This document shows, piece after piece, positions 24,262-35,815 of a stretch of DNA of 64,000 bases (positions within the stretch are counted from its first letter, which is position 1; the number at the start of each line of letters is the position of its first letter). A model generated the notes under the pieces. That model searched no databases. It was not told the DNA's origin and saw nothing but the letters and a program-made list of their open reading frames with translations. This stretch comes from Lepraria neglecta (taxonomy: Eukaryota; Ascomycota; Lecanoromycetes; Lecanorales; Stereocaulaceae). The translations under genes were made by a program, and so were the position numbers. Location: positions 1,054,001 through 1,118,000 of the forward strand of contig CM065652.1 in assembly GCA_033220425.1 (NCBI GenBank), given 5' to 3'.

Positions 24262-25646
24262 CTATCCTCCAACAATTGGCTCGAACGTCACTTTCCCATC
24301 GCTTCCAATACTGGCCGTGCTCATTTTCGGAGCTTTGATAGTCACTGGCATGGTGGCCTTCTCGTGACTTGCAGCATCCGTTGGCTTCTCTTGGGAAAGC
24401 GTCACCACTGGCTGCACTACTCCTGGTTGTGCATCCGCGACCTCGTTGACATCTTGAGACGTGAGTACGTCACTTATCCTAGCAGCTCGTGTCTGTAGCA
24501 ATATTGTCGTTGGTCCGTGGAATTGAAGGAACAGCTGGAAAAGTCAGGGGAATTGCACCTTCAAAAAAGACATGAAGGACCCACTCTGTCTCCCCAAATC
24601 GTTTTCCTAGCCCATGTGCGCACGGTGAACAAGAACCGCCTGAGAGTCTGCCATGTCCAGCTTTCTCTCATGGCTCTTATAAACCTTGTATCTGGTAGTA
24701 GCCTGGAGAGGCCGAGGTTGGGAATCTGAAAGTTGAACGACTTTAATCGATATGGCAATGGCGGGTTTGGATTAATAGTGTAGGCGACTATATTGCTATA
24801 TCATGTGTCAGTATTCAATACTCTGCAAAGCCATGCCGACTGACCTGGGATGAACGACGTATGACTCCCCATCTCTAAGCACAACTTGCGAAATGGAACC
24901 ACGGCCAGCTAGTGCGAGTAGTCCCCTCCCTGTGACCTGAGAGCCACCCCAATACGCAAGACTCTTAACAAATTAGCGCTTCTTTCCCTAAATCATGACT
25001 ATAAAACCTACCATTTTCGTATTCATAGTAGGTGTGATATGAAGTGTTTGGCCAGTCCAGGCCAAGAGAGATCGGCCAACGAGCATCCAATCTATGGTCC
25101 CATCCAAATGTACTGTCGTCATTGAAGTATTGGCTGCTTTGGTCGAAATGAGCGCCGTAATGGGACTTGTTGAAGATATTCGTTGGTAGAGGAAGGGGAT
25201 CCTGAGAGGTGCTCTTCGGAAGGGCTCTAGCATTGAGAGAGTTGAGACTGCCTATACGAACGCTTTTAGTCGACTGATTGCCCTTGCTAACCATTGAGGC
25301 TGTACATTTTCTGGCTTTCCTCCTAGGCCAACCAGTGAGCCTCTTCTGGTGTATAGATTTTGAGATGCGGAGAGGGATACGGAGAGGAGGGAGAAGGGTG
25401 AGCCGAGAACTTCGAATCTGGCATCTGGCATTCAATGAGCTTTACAGTCATCTGCGGAATGTACAACATACCAGGTGCTGCACCACTCGAGCTTGGTGTA
25501 GGATCGGCATGGTTGATGTTAAGGGCATCTGCGGATTGAGTAGAAATTTGTAGACTGCGTCGGCATACTGCTGACGAGAATTGCAGAGAAGGCCAAGCTC
25601 TAAAGCAGCTGGATAAGCTACTTGGACCTTTCAATTGGGCCCGCAT
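24262..25646 (-). CDS. AIM24: Altered inheritance of mitochondria protein 24
   Basis: Mitochondrial inner-membrane-associated protein of the AIM24 family, linked in yeast to MICOS integrity and respiratory growth. Six exons on the minus strand: 25646-25472, 25424-25306, 25251-25012, 24963-24845, 24795-24585 and 24534-24262; 378 aa. The first 30-35 residues are rich in Ser, Arg and Ala with few acids, like a matrix presequence. Family blocks are [75 protein letters not shown] and [20 protein letters not shown], ending [10 protein letters not shown]. Introns are 47-54 nt and all phases agree. The start lies 289 nt from the ATM1 start, in divergent orientation. Confidence 0.92.
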
Positions 25647-25935
25647 GGCTGTTGAAAAGCCAGGTTCGTTGCTCAAAAGCGCGAGACGCCGGTATTTTTG
25701 CGGAGAAGTACCGCCGGGTAGCAAAAGTGAAACTGTACTTGGAGTAGCAAACAAGTCTTAAGCCAAAGCTCCACCGCCCTGAACCAAGTGCGGACCGCTC
25801 GGACCTACATCCGCCTACATACATAGGGAAGGGTTCCAAAATAGAGTACTTGTAGCCTCAACAGAGGCGTGGGCGGGCTTTCCAAAAAAAATCCAAGGCT
25901 ATGACATTCACAAGCCCGTTAAGCGCAACCATACG
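25647..25935. promoter_or_regulatory. Shared divergent promoter AIM24/ATM1
   Basis: 289 nt separate two divergent start codons, both for mitochondrial proteins. The interval is too short for two independent promoters of usual fungal size, so a bidirectional promoter is inferred. No specific binding site was recognised. Confidence 0.5.
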
Positions 25936-28104
25936 ATGATGCGGGTCGGGCTTCTGCCCAGACTGCACCTACCTCATGGCACATACCTGAGACCCCAGCT
26001 CAGCGTTTCGAGGTTTTCTCCTGTACCCAGACGGTCTAAGCTTCTTCCTTTCCGGCAATTCACTTATACGAACCATCTACGGCAGAATGATAAGTCAAGG
26101 GAGCCACAGGCCCAAAGCCGGGTTCAATTACGTCCAGACGATTCTGAGAGTATTAAGCCGGAATCATATCAGGAGCCAAACAAGGCAAAGCCGGATGCAC
26201 CACCGAAGACAGATGCTCTGCTGGCGGAGCAGACCCTCTCGAACAAGGAGCAGCGGAAGGCTGACTGGGCTATCATGAAAGAGATGGCGAGATATTTATG
26301 GCCGAAAGATGATCTAGGAGCAAGGTTTAGAGTGGGGATCGCGCTTGCGTTGCTTGTCGGCTCGAAGATCCTGAATGTGCAAGTCCCTTTCTATTTCAAA
26401 AACATCGTCGACTCGATGAACGTGGACTTCGTTGCACTGGGAGGTACGGCATGGACCGTTGGCGGAGCTATGATAGTAGCATATGGAGCTACTCGCATCG
26501 GTGCAGCCGTCTTTCAGGAGATGAGGAACGCAATATTCGCAAGCGTTGCTCAGAAGGCAATCCGTCGGGTTGCCTGCAATGTCTTTGAACATTTACTCCG
26601 ACTTGATCTTAATTTCCATTTATCAAGGCAGACTGGAGGCCTTACGAGAGCCATCGATAGGGGAACGAAAGGTATCAGCTTCCTGCTGACATCCATGGTA
26701 TTCCATATCATACCTACAGCCTTGGAGATCTCCATGGTATGTGGTATCCTGGCTTATCAGTATGGGCCGAAGTTTGCAGCGATTACTGCAGCCACAATGG
26801 TTGCCTACACTGCCTTTACAGTCATCACTACGTCCTGGAGAACGAAGTTTCGAAAGCAAGCCAACGCCGCGGACAACGCAGGTGCTACGGTAGCTGTCGA
26901 TTCTCTTATCAACTTTGAAGCCGTCAAATACTTCAATAACGAGAAGTATGAGGTAGGAAGATATGATACCGCTCTCAGTAATTACGAGAAGGCTTCGATC
27001 AAAGTCACTACATCGCTCACTTTTCTCAATGCTGGACAAAACCTCATTTTCTCCAGTGCCTTGTCCGCCATGATGTATCTGGCTGCGGATGGTATTGCTA
27101 CTGGAGATCTAACCGTTGGTGATTTGGTCATGGTCAACCAACTGGTCTTCCAATTGTCTGTTCCATTGAACTTCCTCGGCTCTGTCTACCGCGAGCTACG
27201 GCAGTCACTGCTGGATATGGAGACGTTGTTCAATTTGCAAAAAGTCAACATTGCGGTCAAAGAGCCCGAGAAGCCCAAAGCTCTCCAGTTGACGAGAGGT
27301 GGAGAAATCAAATTCGAGAACGTCACATTCGGCTACCACAAGGACCGGCCCATCTTACGAAATCTAAACCTCACCATCCCAGCAGGTCAGAAGATCGCCA
27401 TTGTTGGGCCAAGCGGTTGCGGAAAATCCACCATCCTCCGGCTGCTCTTCCGCTTCTACGATGTGCAAGAAGGCCGAATCTTGATCGACGACCAGGACAT
27501 CCGAGAGGTCAGCCTTCAGAGTCTACGTGAAGCTATAGGAGTCGTACCACAAGACACGCCCCTCTTCAACAACACCATCGAACACAACATCCGCTACGGT
27601 AACATGAATGCTACGTCAGAAGAAGTCAGAAACGCGGCCAAGCGCGCCAGAGTCCACGAGATCATCGACGGTCTTCCGGATGGCTATAACACCATGGTCG
27701 GAGAACGAGGCATGATGATCAGCGGTGGAGAGAAACAGAGACTGGCAGTATCAAGACTGATTCTCAAAGATCCGCCGTTGCTTTTCTTCGATGAAGCTAC
27801 TTCAGCATTGGATACGTACACAGAGCAATCGCTGCTTCAGAACATTAGCAGCATATTAAAGGAGAAAGCCAGGACGAGTGTCTTTGTAGCACATAGACTT
27901 CGGACTATCTTCGATAGCGATAAGATCATCGTGCTGCAGGGTGGGCATGTGGCCGAGAGTGGGACCCATAGCCAACTGATTGAGGGAGGTGGCGTTTACT
28001 CGGAGCTGTGGCATGCACAGGAGACGAGTCTGGGAGATAATGGTGATGCGGAGCTTGCGGAGCAAAGCAGCGAACAGAAGGCCGAGGATGAGCGGTCGCG
28101 GTAA
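25936..28104 (+). CDS. ATM1: Mitochondrial ABC transporter ATM1
   Basis: Half-size ABC exporter of the mitochondrial inner membrane that sends a sulfur-containing compound to the cytosol for Fe-S cluster assembly. Single exon, 722 aa, the expected length. A basic presequence ([13 protein letters not shown], then several Arg) is followed by a hydrophilic linker. The transmembrane domain runs from about residue 125 to 420, including [12 protein letters not shown] and [20 protein letters not shown], a typical Atm1 stretch. The nucleotide-binding domain has Walker [10 protein letters not shown] (about 491-499), signature SGGEKQR (about 596) and Walker [13 protein letters not shown] (about 615). 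Two ATGs stand in tandem at the start (25936 and 25939). It is divergent from AIM24. Confidence 0.95.
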   Translation: MMRVGLLPRLHLPHGTYLRPQLSVSRFSPVPRRSKLLPFRQFTYTNHLRQNDKSREPQAQSRVQLRPDDSESIKPESYQEPNKAKPDAPPKTDALLAEQTLSNKEQRKADWAIMKEMARYLWPKDDLGARFRVGIALALLVGSKILNVQVPFYFKNIVDSMNVDFVALGGTAWTVGGAMIVAYGATRIGAAVFQEMRNAIFASVAQKAIRRVACNVFEHLLRLDLNFHLSRQTGGLTRAIDRGTKGISFLLTSMVFHIIPTALEISMVCGILAYQYGPKFAAITAATMVAYTAFTVITTSWRTKFRKQANAADNAGATVAVDSLINFEAVKYFNNEKYEVGRYDTALSNYEKASIKVTTSLTFLNAGQNLIFSSALSAMMYLAADGIATGDLTVGDLVMVNQLVFQLSVPLNFLGSVYRELRQSLLDMETLFNLQKVNIAVKEPEKPKALQLTRGGEIKFENVTFGYHKDRPILRNLNLTIPAGQKIAIVGPSGCGKSTILRLLFRFYDVQEGRILIDDQDIREVSLQSLREAIGVVPQDTPLFNNTIEHNIRYGNMNATSEEVRNAAKRARVHEIIDGLPDGYNTMVGERGMMISGGEKQRLAVSRLILKDPPLLFFDEATSALDTYTEQSLLQNISSILKEKARTSVFVAHRLRTIFDSDKIIVLQGGHVAESGTHSQLIEGGGVYSELWHAQETSLGDNGDAELAEQSSEQKAEDERSR

Positions 28105-28607
28105 GGGACTGGTGGCGTTTGATGGAAATGGAAAAAGGGGAATGTACAGGCTGAAAACTATATGATCTCTAGATCTGCTCAACCAGCGAAGCAAAACGCT
28201 TCAACTTGGATGGGAAAATGCTAGACAAAGGATTGATAATGATCTTAAGAATTTGGTGCTCGTGCTGAGCAAGTACATATTAAGCTATTCCAGCGCAGGC
28301 TCAAATATGTAACAATAGGCTTCCTGCTGAGAGCACTCTACGCTGAATTTCATCTTCAATCCACAGTTTGACATATAGCATTCAGTGCCTGGGCCATCAC
28401 ATAGGATGAGACACTACTAGCAAGCTTTTGACCTGATCGAATGCAGAAAGAGGCATTAAGGTTTGAATGAGCTTTTGATTCTACTGTCTGCCATGAGTAT
28501 CATGTCTAACGCCATACAATGCTATGCTGCAAAAAATGTCGTCGACCTCGTTTAGAGAGCCGGAAGAACCTCCAACGCCATGCACATGGTCTCCAGGATC
28601 GTCAACA
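28105..28607. other. Intergenic between converging ATM1 and eIF3e
   Basis: About 0.5 kb of 3' flank shared by two convergent genes. Nothing else was recognised. Confidence 0.5.
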
Positions 28608-30011
28608 TCACTTTGCAACAGCGGCACTTAGTACGGAAGTCCTGAAGAAGCTTCCCTTGGTGCGCTCGATGACCTGTTTCTGAATCAGCACAATGCAAAT
28701 TGTTGGAAGCATAGAGTGTAAGCTTACCTGTTGATACACCGAATTGGCCGGATGGTTCATCAGCACCGTCCCCTCTTTATAATCCAGTTTCCCATCCATC
28801 CTTGTGTCCCGAATCAAATTCACAATCCACTTCTCTCCCTCCTCCATCTCTAGCCCCAGCCTCTTGCTCAAATCCCCAATATCAATCCTTTGATGAATCT
28901 TGCAGTAGCTCTCGCTAATCAAATGCCTCGCTGCCTCCACGAAGGCCTCCGCCGCCGCAGAAAGGAAGAAATCGCCCTTGAGCACTTCCTCAGCTTCACT
29001 GAGTTTCTTCTGCGCTTCTTCGAAGTCGAAATCGATATAGAGGGCTGTGACGAAATCGGTGACAGGGTCGTGGTATTCGTAACCTTCTTGGCGCACGACG
29101 CGGACGAGATCTTTCAGCTGTTTTTGATACTGACCCGTGTTCCTCGTGCGGCTGCGGTTGGTGATGACAGCAGCGGCGAGGTAGCGTAGGATCCATGGGC
29201 AGTTGGTTTGAATGGTGTTTATGAAAGCAGGGGAGAAGAAGAGTTCGGTGATCTGATCGCGAGCGGGTTCGTAGTTGAAGAACGGGAAGAGTGACCAGTG
29301 AATCAGCCATGTTCGGTGCTGGAGCTGTGCTAGAGGGTTGTTGAAAAGCTTGGTGTCGATGCCTTCTTTCACTTTGTTGACTTCCCCCATCACCACGTCC
29401 CATTGTGTGGTAAGGATATCGGATGCTAGCTTGCCCCAATTGGCCGAGTTGGCTTTGTCGTTGTCGGTGGAGAGAATTCGAAATTGATCGAGGAGGTGGG
29501 CGGCGTTTGCGTAGCTGCCACAGCTGTATTGGAACCAACCGTAGTCGTACAGCATGTTTACCATCTCTACCGTGACACCGTGATTCGTTTCGAGGAATTT
29601 AAGATTAGCGACTTTGTCGCTGCGGAGGTTGGAGACGACGCTGTCATCGCTGAGGAGCTCATCGATTTGGCTTGTCTCTTGCGTGAAGAGGGATAATCTT
29701 TCAAGCACTTCTTCTCTCCGCTTAGGGAATTCTTCGGGCACCTCGTCACTGTCGTTGATCTCTTGCCATAGCTGCGCAACATAATCGGTCATGTTCGTTG
29801 ACTTAAGGAGCTCGTACTTTGTCTTCGTGACCTCTGTGCCATCGTCGCCCTCCTGACCTGACAGGAATTCGAGCAAGGGGAATATTAAATGTCGGTCGAG
29901 ATGTGGGATAAGCTTCGGTAGGAGGTCATATTCTAGGGCTGTTTCTGTGGGAGCAGACTGACTCTTGCCATTCATAATGGCCTCGGCTGATGTGGGTGTA
30001 TTGTCCGTCAT
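28608..30011 (-). CDS. INT6: Translation initiation factor eIF3 subunit e
   Basis: Subunit e of eIF3, which brings the 40S subunit to mRNA. Two exons on the minus strand: 30011-28728 and 28673-28608; 449 aa. N-terminal marks are [23 protein letters not shown] and [14 protein letters not shown]. The PCI domain fills roughly residues 290-425 ([57 protein letters not shown]), ending VLSAAVAK. The 54-nt intron contains no stop and keeps the frame, so an ORF caller reads through it and inserts 18 residues in the middle of the conserved QQVIERTK block. Splicing restores that block. It is divergent from the mL49 gene, with 178 nt between starts. Confidence 0.94.
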   Translation of the reverse strand: MTDNTPTSAEAIMNGKSQSAPTETALEYDLLPKLIPHLDRHLIFPLLEFLSGQEGDDGTEVTKTKYELLKSTNMTDYVAQLWQEINDSDEVPEEFPKRREEVLERLSLFTQETSQIDELLSDDSVVSNLRSDKVANLKFLETNHGVTVEMVNMLYDYGWFQYSCGSYANAAHLLDQFRILSTDNDKANSANWGKLASDILTTQWDVVMGEVNKVKEGIDTKLFNNPLAQLQHRTWLIHWSLFPFFNYEPARDQITELFFSPAFINTIQTNCPWILRYLAAAVITNRSRTRNTGQYQKQLKDLVRVVRQEGYEYHDPVTDFVTALYIDFDFEEAQKKLSEAEEVLKGDFFLSAAAEAFVEAARHLISESYCKIHQRIDIGDLSKRLGLEMEEGEKWIVNLIRDTRMDGKLDYKEGTVLMNHPANSVYQQVSLHSMLPTICIVLIQKQVIERTKGSFFRTSVLSAAVAK

Positions 30012-30189
30012 AGCTGCGAAAGTGGGTAGAGGAGAGTGCTCGCAAGTTGGAACACAAGCTTAAAAGTGCGGGCTTGGCGCCAAGATATCAATCACTAGCG
30101 CGTAAATTGTCCAGAGCTGCAGCGACCTGCGACCTCAAAGGTCCTGTTCTCATAGCTGGGAAAACGCCGTCTTTTCGACTTCTATCTTG
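30012..30189. promoter_or_regulatory. Shared divergent promoter eIF3e/mL49
   Basis: 178 nt separate the divergent start codons of a cytosolic initiation factor and a mitochondrial ribosomal protein. A bidirectional promoter is inferred from spacing alone. Confidence 0.5.
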
Positions 30190-30813
30190 ATGGCTTCTAA
30201 AACTTTCATGTCGTTTCTTTGGCCTCTTCCCCTGCCTCGACTCACCTCCATCCACCTCCTCCAACGGAGAATATCCACACAACCTTGTGTCCGAAATGAA
30301 GGTCCTGCGCCCCCTCCTACAGAGCTACCTTTAAACGAATTGACAACTGACATGAACATAGCTGCCGTAACATCATCTAAAATTACAACCCCTCCTCCGC
30401 CACCTCCTCTGGCGACTCAACCTTCACCGCAACCTAAACCACAACTTTCCATCAATCTACCACCCCTCCCCTACCACGTCCACCGCACAGCCTCCCAGAA
30501 ACTACCAATATACCATCTTGCCAAGCGCGGCGGCAATTTGCACCAGACCCGGGTACGGAAAATAGAAGGGGATGTCGAGAGATTGAGGGACGAGATCAGG
30601 ATTGCATTGGGATTGAAGGAGGAGCATGTGGGTATCAATCGGTTGACTGGGAATATTATTGTAAAGGTATGTTGATTCAAGGGTCGTAAGAATCTGTTGT
30701 GAGGTAGTGAGGGCAGGAGGCTGGGGAATTGAAGCTAGGCTAATGTTTTTGTCGTAATATAGGGATGGTACAGAGACGACATAAAGCGATTTCTAGAGGA
30801 CCGGCATTTTTAA
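30190..30813 (+). CDS. IMG2: Mitochondrial large-subunit ribosomal protein mL49
   Basis: Structural protein of the mitochondrial 54S ribosomal subunit (mL49/Img2 family). Two exons, 30190-30666 and 30763-30813, with a 96-nt intron; 175 aa. The N-terminus (MASKTFMSFLWPLPLPRLTS...RRIST) looks like a matrix presequence. A Pro/Thr-rich linker with a run of prolines follows. The family core is PYHVHRTASQKLPIYHLAKR and GGNLHQTRVRKIEGD, ending in VNRLTG-like NRLTGNIIVKGWY. The last 16 residues come from the short second exon, whose GW(Y/R) start is typical. The upstream TTG was not used as the start. Confidence 0.88.
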
Positions 30814-31154
30814 TGGCGTTAGGGGGTGTGCTATTCGGCGACTGAAACGTTTGTTCAATTCAGCTGGAACAATTGGCATCAGAGTGGCATAAGCGGTGGC
30901 TATATATTGAGAAATCGTGTAAAAATATGTACACACTGCCGGGATATCCAAGCCAGTGCCATCCATTGTACACTGATCTAAGCTTGCTAATACATCCGAC
31001 TTGATCGTTTAGCCGCTAAGTGAAACGCCATGCAAATGTACAACTCGCATCAAACGAACCCAAGAAGACATAATCGCGCCTCATAATCTCAACCAAGCAG
31101 TTTGCAAATGGTATCTCGGGAAGCCCGTATTTAATACAATGAATGCACGCACGT
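30814..31154. other. Intergenic between converging mL49 and SWI1
   Basis: 3' flanks of two convergent genes; nothing else was seen. Confidence 0.5.
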
Positions 31155-34121
31155 TCAACTATCCAAACTAGAAAGAGCACACAGCTGTCGTATCACATAA
31201 TAGTCCCCTCTAGGGAGATTCTGCTGGGCCGCAGCTTGAACCACCATACGCCTGTCGGGCAAGACCCCGGGCGGAAGTCCCACCCCATTTCCATCAACAT
31301 CCTTTGCCTTTTCATTCAGCTTCCTCAACAACGCGAAGCCTCGCTCGGTAATCGTAGCAGTGCCGTAAGGGTCATTGTCAATCCTGTGGCCTTGCCGATC
31401 GCGCTGTTGGGGGTTAGGCGGTTGTTTACCAAGGTCAGCTGCAATCCTGAGAAGACTCATAGCAAAGCCGTCCTGAGAAGCAAGCCATGACCGCGCAAGC
31501 TCGTGCTCCGACGCTGGTATAAGACTTGCCAGTATTTCTGCCGCTAGCAGACCTTGTGCTAGATATGGAGCACGGATTTTGAGGAGGCCAACAAGATGCT
31601 TATTCATATATTCGGGTATTGCAGCTATAGCTAGGCCGAAAGCGCGGGTCAGTAAGTCGTAAGGTGGTGTCGATGTAACGTCGGCCGTAAATATTGATCT
31701 ATAAAAGCTTCGGTTCGGATCACCTCGTGCAAGCAATTTCGCCAGACTGTCTACTGCGTGAGGATAGTAGCGATGGACCACTGGGATGTAAGGAGCGAAG
31801 GTTATTTCCCCTGCTTCAGTGCTATTCGGCGTGGGCGACGGCGCGAATGAAAGCAGGAACTGAAGTATGCACATGGCCTCCTCTTTCCCCGGCAAGTCGA
31901 TCTCCTGTGAAACGTTGGTGAGAAAAGTAACGACGTCTTTACTGAAGTCTTGGAGGTTCTGATGCGTCCTTAAAACCATACTCCGTGTGCCAATGTATCG
32001 AATGACAGTTGATAAGAATCGGACGACGACAGGATCTGCCAAAGCTATGTGGTTGTTCGCAAGGAAGGAAAAATTCCTGAGTATCGTGGTGATACAAATC
32101 AATCTGTCGGCTGCCCGATCAAGGTCGTATTCGAGCGTGCCGAAGGCCGGGATGTCCTGAAGGGTAGCATTCTCAACCTTGCAACCCCGAACGGTTTCCT
32201 CGTACGAATTGATTAGCATGGCATCCGAGACCTCGGCAGAGTGCTCTGCAAGCAGTTGAATTTGGTCGTCGGCACAATCAATCAAGGTCTCGAGCAGGTC
32301 CTCGCAGTCATCCAGGGCCATGGGTGTGGTCTCGTGGCTAAGACAAGCTAGGGTATCCAGCGCAAGTCGGACTTCTGCGTGTATGCCTGAGCGGAGAGAC
32401 AAGGAGAGGGCTCTTATGTCCACTACACCAAGCTCGTGATATTTGGGCACGCTGGCTTTGTACTTCAAGAGATCATCTACGGTCCCTAGAAAGTTGGAAT
32501 TAGGCACCACCTGAATGCCGCCATAACTCCTTACGTTTTTTCCGCCCTGCTGTTCCACAATAGGGCTATAGAGGTCTCCGATGGGGCTCTTTTTTGGCCA
32601 AAGGTCAATCTTCTTTCTCTCTGCTCCCCTGTGTGTCTCAGAGGGTTTTTGCACTGCTTGTGATGGTGCAGCACGTGGCGGAGCCTGCATCGAAGGTTGG
32701 GGCACATCGTACATGTTCGAAGGCCGTCCTTGGACTTGCTGAGGAATGTAACCATTTTGCAATGATTGACGAGCATCGTGCTGCTGGGGGGTGATCTGCT
32801 TTGTTGGTGTTTGATACTGATACATATTCGATGGAGGTTGCATGGGCTGCTGTAATTGATTGTGCATCTGCTTAGTCGGGGAGAAAGCTCCCTGTCTTGC
32901 AGCTGCATCGCCACCTTGTGGGTGGCTCGATGCTCTCATAGGATCCACTATTGCTGGTCGCTGCCGTTGCTGAAACCATTGTTCATACGCCGAGAGGTTT
33001 AGATGCCAGTAGTTCTGAAGGTCTTGACCAGCCGCCATACATTGCGGTCCAGGGAACTGCAGAAATTGAGCGACATTCGGCCACGATTGATTAGCGGTAA
33101 CTTTCTTGGAGCCACCCATCCTCACAACGCCGATGAACAGTTGTACGGCTCTTATAGGCCTCCCAGCAATAAGAGGGTTAGGACTGAATGGTAGACCATT
33201 TTGTTGATTCCATTGAGTGATAGTCTGCAGTAGCTGTTCTGGATTGTTCGGTCGCTGTTGCGCCTGTTGTGCACGAATTGCAGCCATCTGATGTGCTGAC
33301 ATCTGACCTGGTGGTTGGGCCAAAGGGTTTAGTGCACCAGCTTGTTGTTGTCGTTGTTGCTGCATCTGTCGCAAGCGAGCATCGTTGATCCTCTGCTGTT
33401 GTTGCTGGTTTTGGAGGTGTTGGTTGTACTGAGCTAAGGCAGTGCCATTGACTGCGGAGCCAGCCGGAGGAGTAAACGGCTGAACTGGAGCGCCACCATA
33501 TGGCATCCCTTGAGCATACTGTTGGACGCCGTTCTGAGGTGTGTTTACTCGGCTACCATGTTCCGACTGTGACGGGGAGGCCTGAGCGCCAAAAGTCTGC
33601 GTAGCTGGCGAAAACGGGGATGGTGACATAGTTTGTAGACGTTGGTGTGGAGCTTGCGGATTGTAGGCCTGGCCCTGCATGACTGGGGAGTGACTCGGGT
33701 TGTTGCCAGCTTGCTGATATTGCTGGTATGAGGGTGTCCCGGTAAACTGGTGATTCCCATTCACGGCTCCTTGAAACCCTGGATAAGGCCCCTGTGGTGT
33801 TTGTGACCGCGAGGCTGGGAGGGCCCCAGGATTTGGTTGAGGGGATGCTCCTATGCTATCTTCTCGAGGGCGGGGCCGCTTTGAAGGAACGACGGGTTGA
33901 GTCTGGTACATAGGGTTCTGGTATCCTGGCGACCCATTGCGCGCAATTCCATTTTGCATCCGCTGCTGTAGTTGCTGGTTTTGCATTTGACTGAAGTCGA
34001 AGGAGGAGGTGGTAGGGGTTTGCATGAAGCCCATTGAAGGGTCACCGCTGCCGGGGTTGAAAGCTCCATTTTCATTCGATTGGAAGGGATGGGCGTCGTT
34101 TAGCCAACTTGGCATACTCAT
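31155..34121 (-). CDS. SWI1: SWI1-like ARID subunit of SWI/SNF chromatin remodeller
   Basis: Large subunit of the SWI/SNF nucleosome-remodelling complex, expected in the nucleus. Single exon, 988 aa. The first 300 residues are low complexity, rich in Gln, Asn, Pro and Ser, with Gln runs around residues 240-265. An ARID DNA-binding domain sits at roughly residues 295-390 (LLQTITQWNQQNGLPF, VQLFIGVVRMGGSKKV, WPNVAQFLQFPG). A second Gln/Pro-rich linker follows. The C-terminal 450 residues form a helical, armadillo-like region (LGVVDIRALSLSLRSGIHAE, ILRNFSFLANNHIAL, FLSTVIRYIGTRS) found in fungal Swi1. The two-ATG start MSM is the only reasonable one. Confidence 0.88.
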   Translation of the reverse strand: MSMPSWLNDAHPFQSNENGAFNPGSGDPSMGFMQTPTTSSFDFSQMQNQQLQQRMQNGIARNGSPGYQNPMYQTQPVVPSKRPRPREDSIGASPQPNPGALPASRSQTPQGPYPGFQGAVNGNHQFTGTPSYQQYQQAGNNPSHSPVMQGQAYNPQAPHQRLQTMSPSPFSPATQTFGAQASPSQSEHGSRVNTPQNGVQQYAQGMPYGGAPVQPFTPPAGSAVNGTALAQYNQHLQNQQQQQRINDARLRQMQQQRQQQAGALNPLAQPPGQMSAHQMAAIRAQQAQQRPNNPEQLLQTITQWNQQNGLPFSPNPLIAGRPIRAVQLFIGVVRMGGSKKVTANQSWPNVAQFLQFPGPQCMAAGQDLQNYWHLNLSAYEQWFQQRQRPAIVDPMRASSHPQGGDAAARQGAFSPTKQMHNQLQQPMQPPSNMYQYQTPTKQITPQQHDARQSLQNGYIPQQVQGRPSNMYDVPQPSMQAPPRAAPSQAVQKPSETHRGAERKKIDLWPKKSPIGDLYSPIVEQQGGKNVRSYGGIQVVPNSNFLGTVDDLLKYKASVPKYHELGVVDIRALSLSLRSGIHAEVRLALDTLACLSHETTPMALDDCEDLLETLIDCADDQIQLLAEHSAEVSDAMLINSYEETVRGCKVENATLQDIPAFGTLEYDLDRAADRLICITTILRNFSFLANNHIALADPVVVRFLSTVIRYIGTRSMVLRTHQNLQDFSKDVVTFLTNVSQEIDLPGKEEAMCILQFLLSFAPSPTPNSTEAGEITFAPYIPVVHRYYPHAVDSLAKLLARGDPNRSFYRSIFTADVTSTPPYDLLTRAFGLAIAAIPEYMNKHLVGLLKIRAPYLAQGLLAAEILASLIPASEHELARSWLASQDGFAMSLLRIAADLGKQPPNPQQRDRQGHRIDNDPYGTATITERGFALLRKLNEKAKDVDGNGVGLPPGVLPDRRMVVQAAAQQNLPRGDYYVIRQLCALSSLDS

Positions 34122-35815
34122 GTCGATTCAGATTCGCAGCGGCCCATCTGTTTGTAGAGTACGCCATTAGCATGTCGCACAGCAAACGTCACTCGCTTCG
34201 ATGTCATAGTGAACCAAGGCGCATGGGAGTCAAAAGTGTTGGAAGCATTGGTGGTGGATGCCAGAGGGGCGGTAGCGTGTCCCAGGGCAGCATAGCGCGT
34301 TCAGGGTAAGCAGTAGGCAAGGGCAATGAGCGTGCTGATAGTGATGGCAGGTGGAACAGGTGTATGGTAGAGAGCCGCATGCGGGTAGGCTCACCTGAAG
34401 TCGCAGGAACTCGGTTCGCGTTCGCTGTTGATAAACAGTGAGTGCCGTGTCGAGATCTGGGGCCTTAGTGGAAACTTACACAGGCAGTGGACCAGTCCGG
34501 GGCCACACGACCTCCATCACGAGGGTCAGCACACGCCAGACACGAGGGATGGGACGCGAATGGAGTGATTTGATGGAGCAAGAGATGCGCTTGATGACAC
34601 AACTGGATCGGATCCAACCTGCCAACAAGGAGGTGCTCACTGGGGCGCGGATCCGGCGATGGGAATGCCACGATGAATGCCTGATGTGCGACCCCAAACA
34701 CGAAACAAATAAAAGGAAAATGATTTGCATACCTGTTATCTAAGCCCCTCTATTTGCCCAGCCAAAGAAATATGTCAATAATTACTCTATCGGCACCTTA
34801 CGTCTCTGGATCGCGCGGGGGGTTCCTTTCTAGGCCGGATACTGGAGGTGAGAAGAAACGTGAAGCTAAAACCGGAAAACCCCTCGCCTCTAAAAATTTC
34901 ATCATTTGGCAAAGGGCAAAGCTCTATTTCTAAATTACTACCACACAGAGCTCTATTCTACAACACACTCTACAATAACATTCCTTCTCATTTGAACAGT
35001 AGATAAAAGAAGAACAGTCCTACACTGTGAATGCTACGAACTAGCATAATGCACGGATTACGAATTATGCGTAGGCAGCTCGTGGAGTCTAACCAGATTA
35101 TCCGTGTCACAGCGTTCCCACCAATCATTCAATTGCCAACTTGGCTTCTTGCTTCCACGAAACAACCCAGATGCACCTGACATTTGCCTCTCGTACCATA
35201 AATCGAGATAGTCTGCTCCTCGCATGATGCTGGAATTGGCCAGTACACCCGAGGATTATTGTGAATGATTTTCGATATGTATCCCTGCCAATCGTATCTG
35301 GGCAACTAAAGACCGAGGAGCTGCTATCCAAGACGATGCATCCGATACGGGTGACTCGCTGTATTGTCTCCGGGTCTCATTGCTCTGAAACACGCAGACT
35401 CAAGCTCTCGGCATGGTCCTCTATTAGCAGCTTGCGGATAAGCCTGTGCGTAGGTAAGATAGCCAGCAGAGACGGGAAAGGCACTGGCAACCTAGCAATA
35501 GATGAGCTTCAGTAGCATCAATGGTACTGCAAGTCATCACTCATACAGCTTCAGATGGATGCAAAACGTAAAGCGGTGAGGTCTTACCTCAGAGCTGAAA
35601 CCTGAGAAAGAGGTTGGAAGGGAATAAAGACGAGCCGTCAAAATGGGCTAGCTGCTTACGTACTAAGGTCTTGGCATTTAGCTTGGTCTAAGATCTTGTA
35701 TTTACCGTTCGGCATTCGAGAGGAATCAGTCCTGTGTCATTACATCCACCACCTCCAAACCATCTTCAAGCTCCACCTCTCAGTCCAGCTCCTCCCTAAA
35801 ACTCAGCTACCCATC
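34122..35815. other. Long intergenic region, divergent promoters SWI1/RPT3
   Basis: Nearly 1.7 kb between divergent starts, the longest gap in the window. Open frames of 60-100 codons occur but lack family resemblance or plausible splice partners. TTGGCAAA at about 34904-34911 recalls the yeast proteasome element (GGTGGCAAA), but it is incomplete and about 900 nt from RPT3, so it is not called. Confidence 0.45.

Noticed and set aside
34438-34743. 101-codon open frame between SWI1 and RPT3
   Set aside because: Overlapping frames on both strands are equally long, composition is not protein-like and no splice partner was found.
34904-34911. Proteasome-element-like TTGGCAAA upstream of RPT3
   Set aside because: Only a partial match to the yeast element, and about 900 nt from the start codon.
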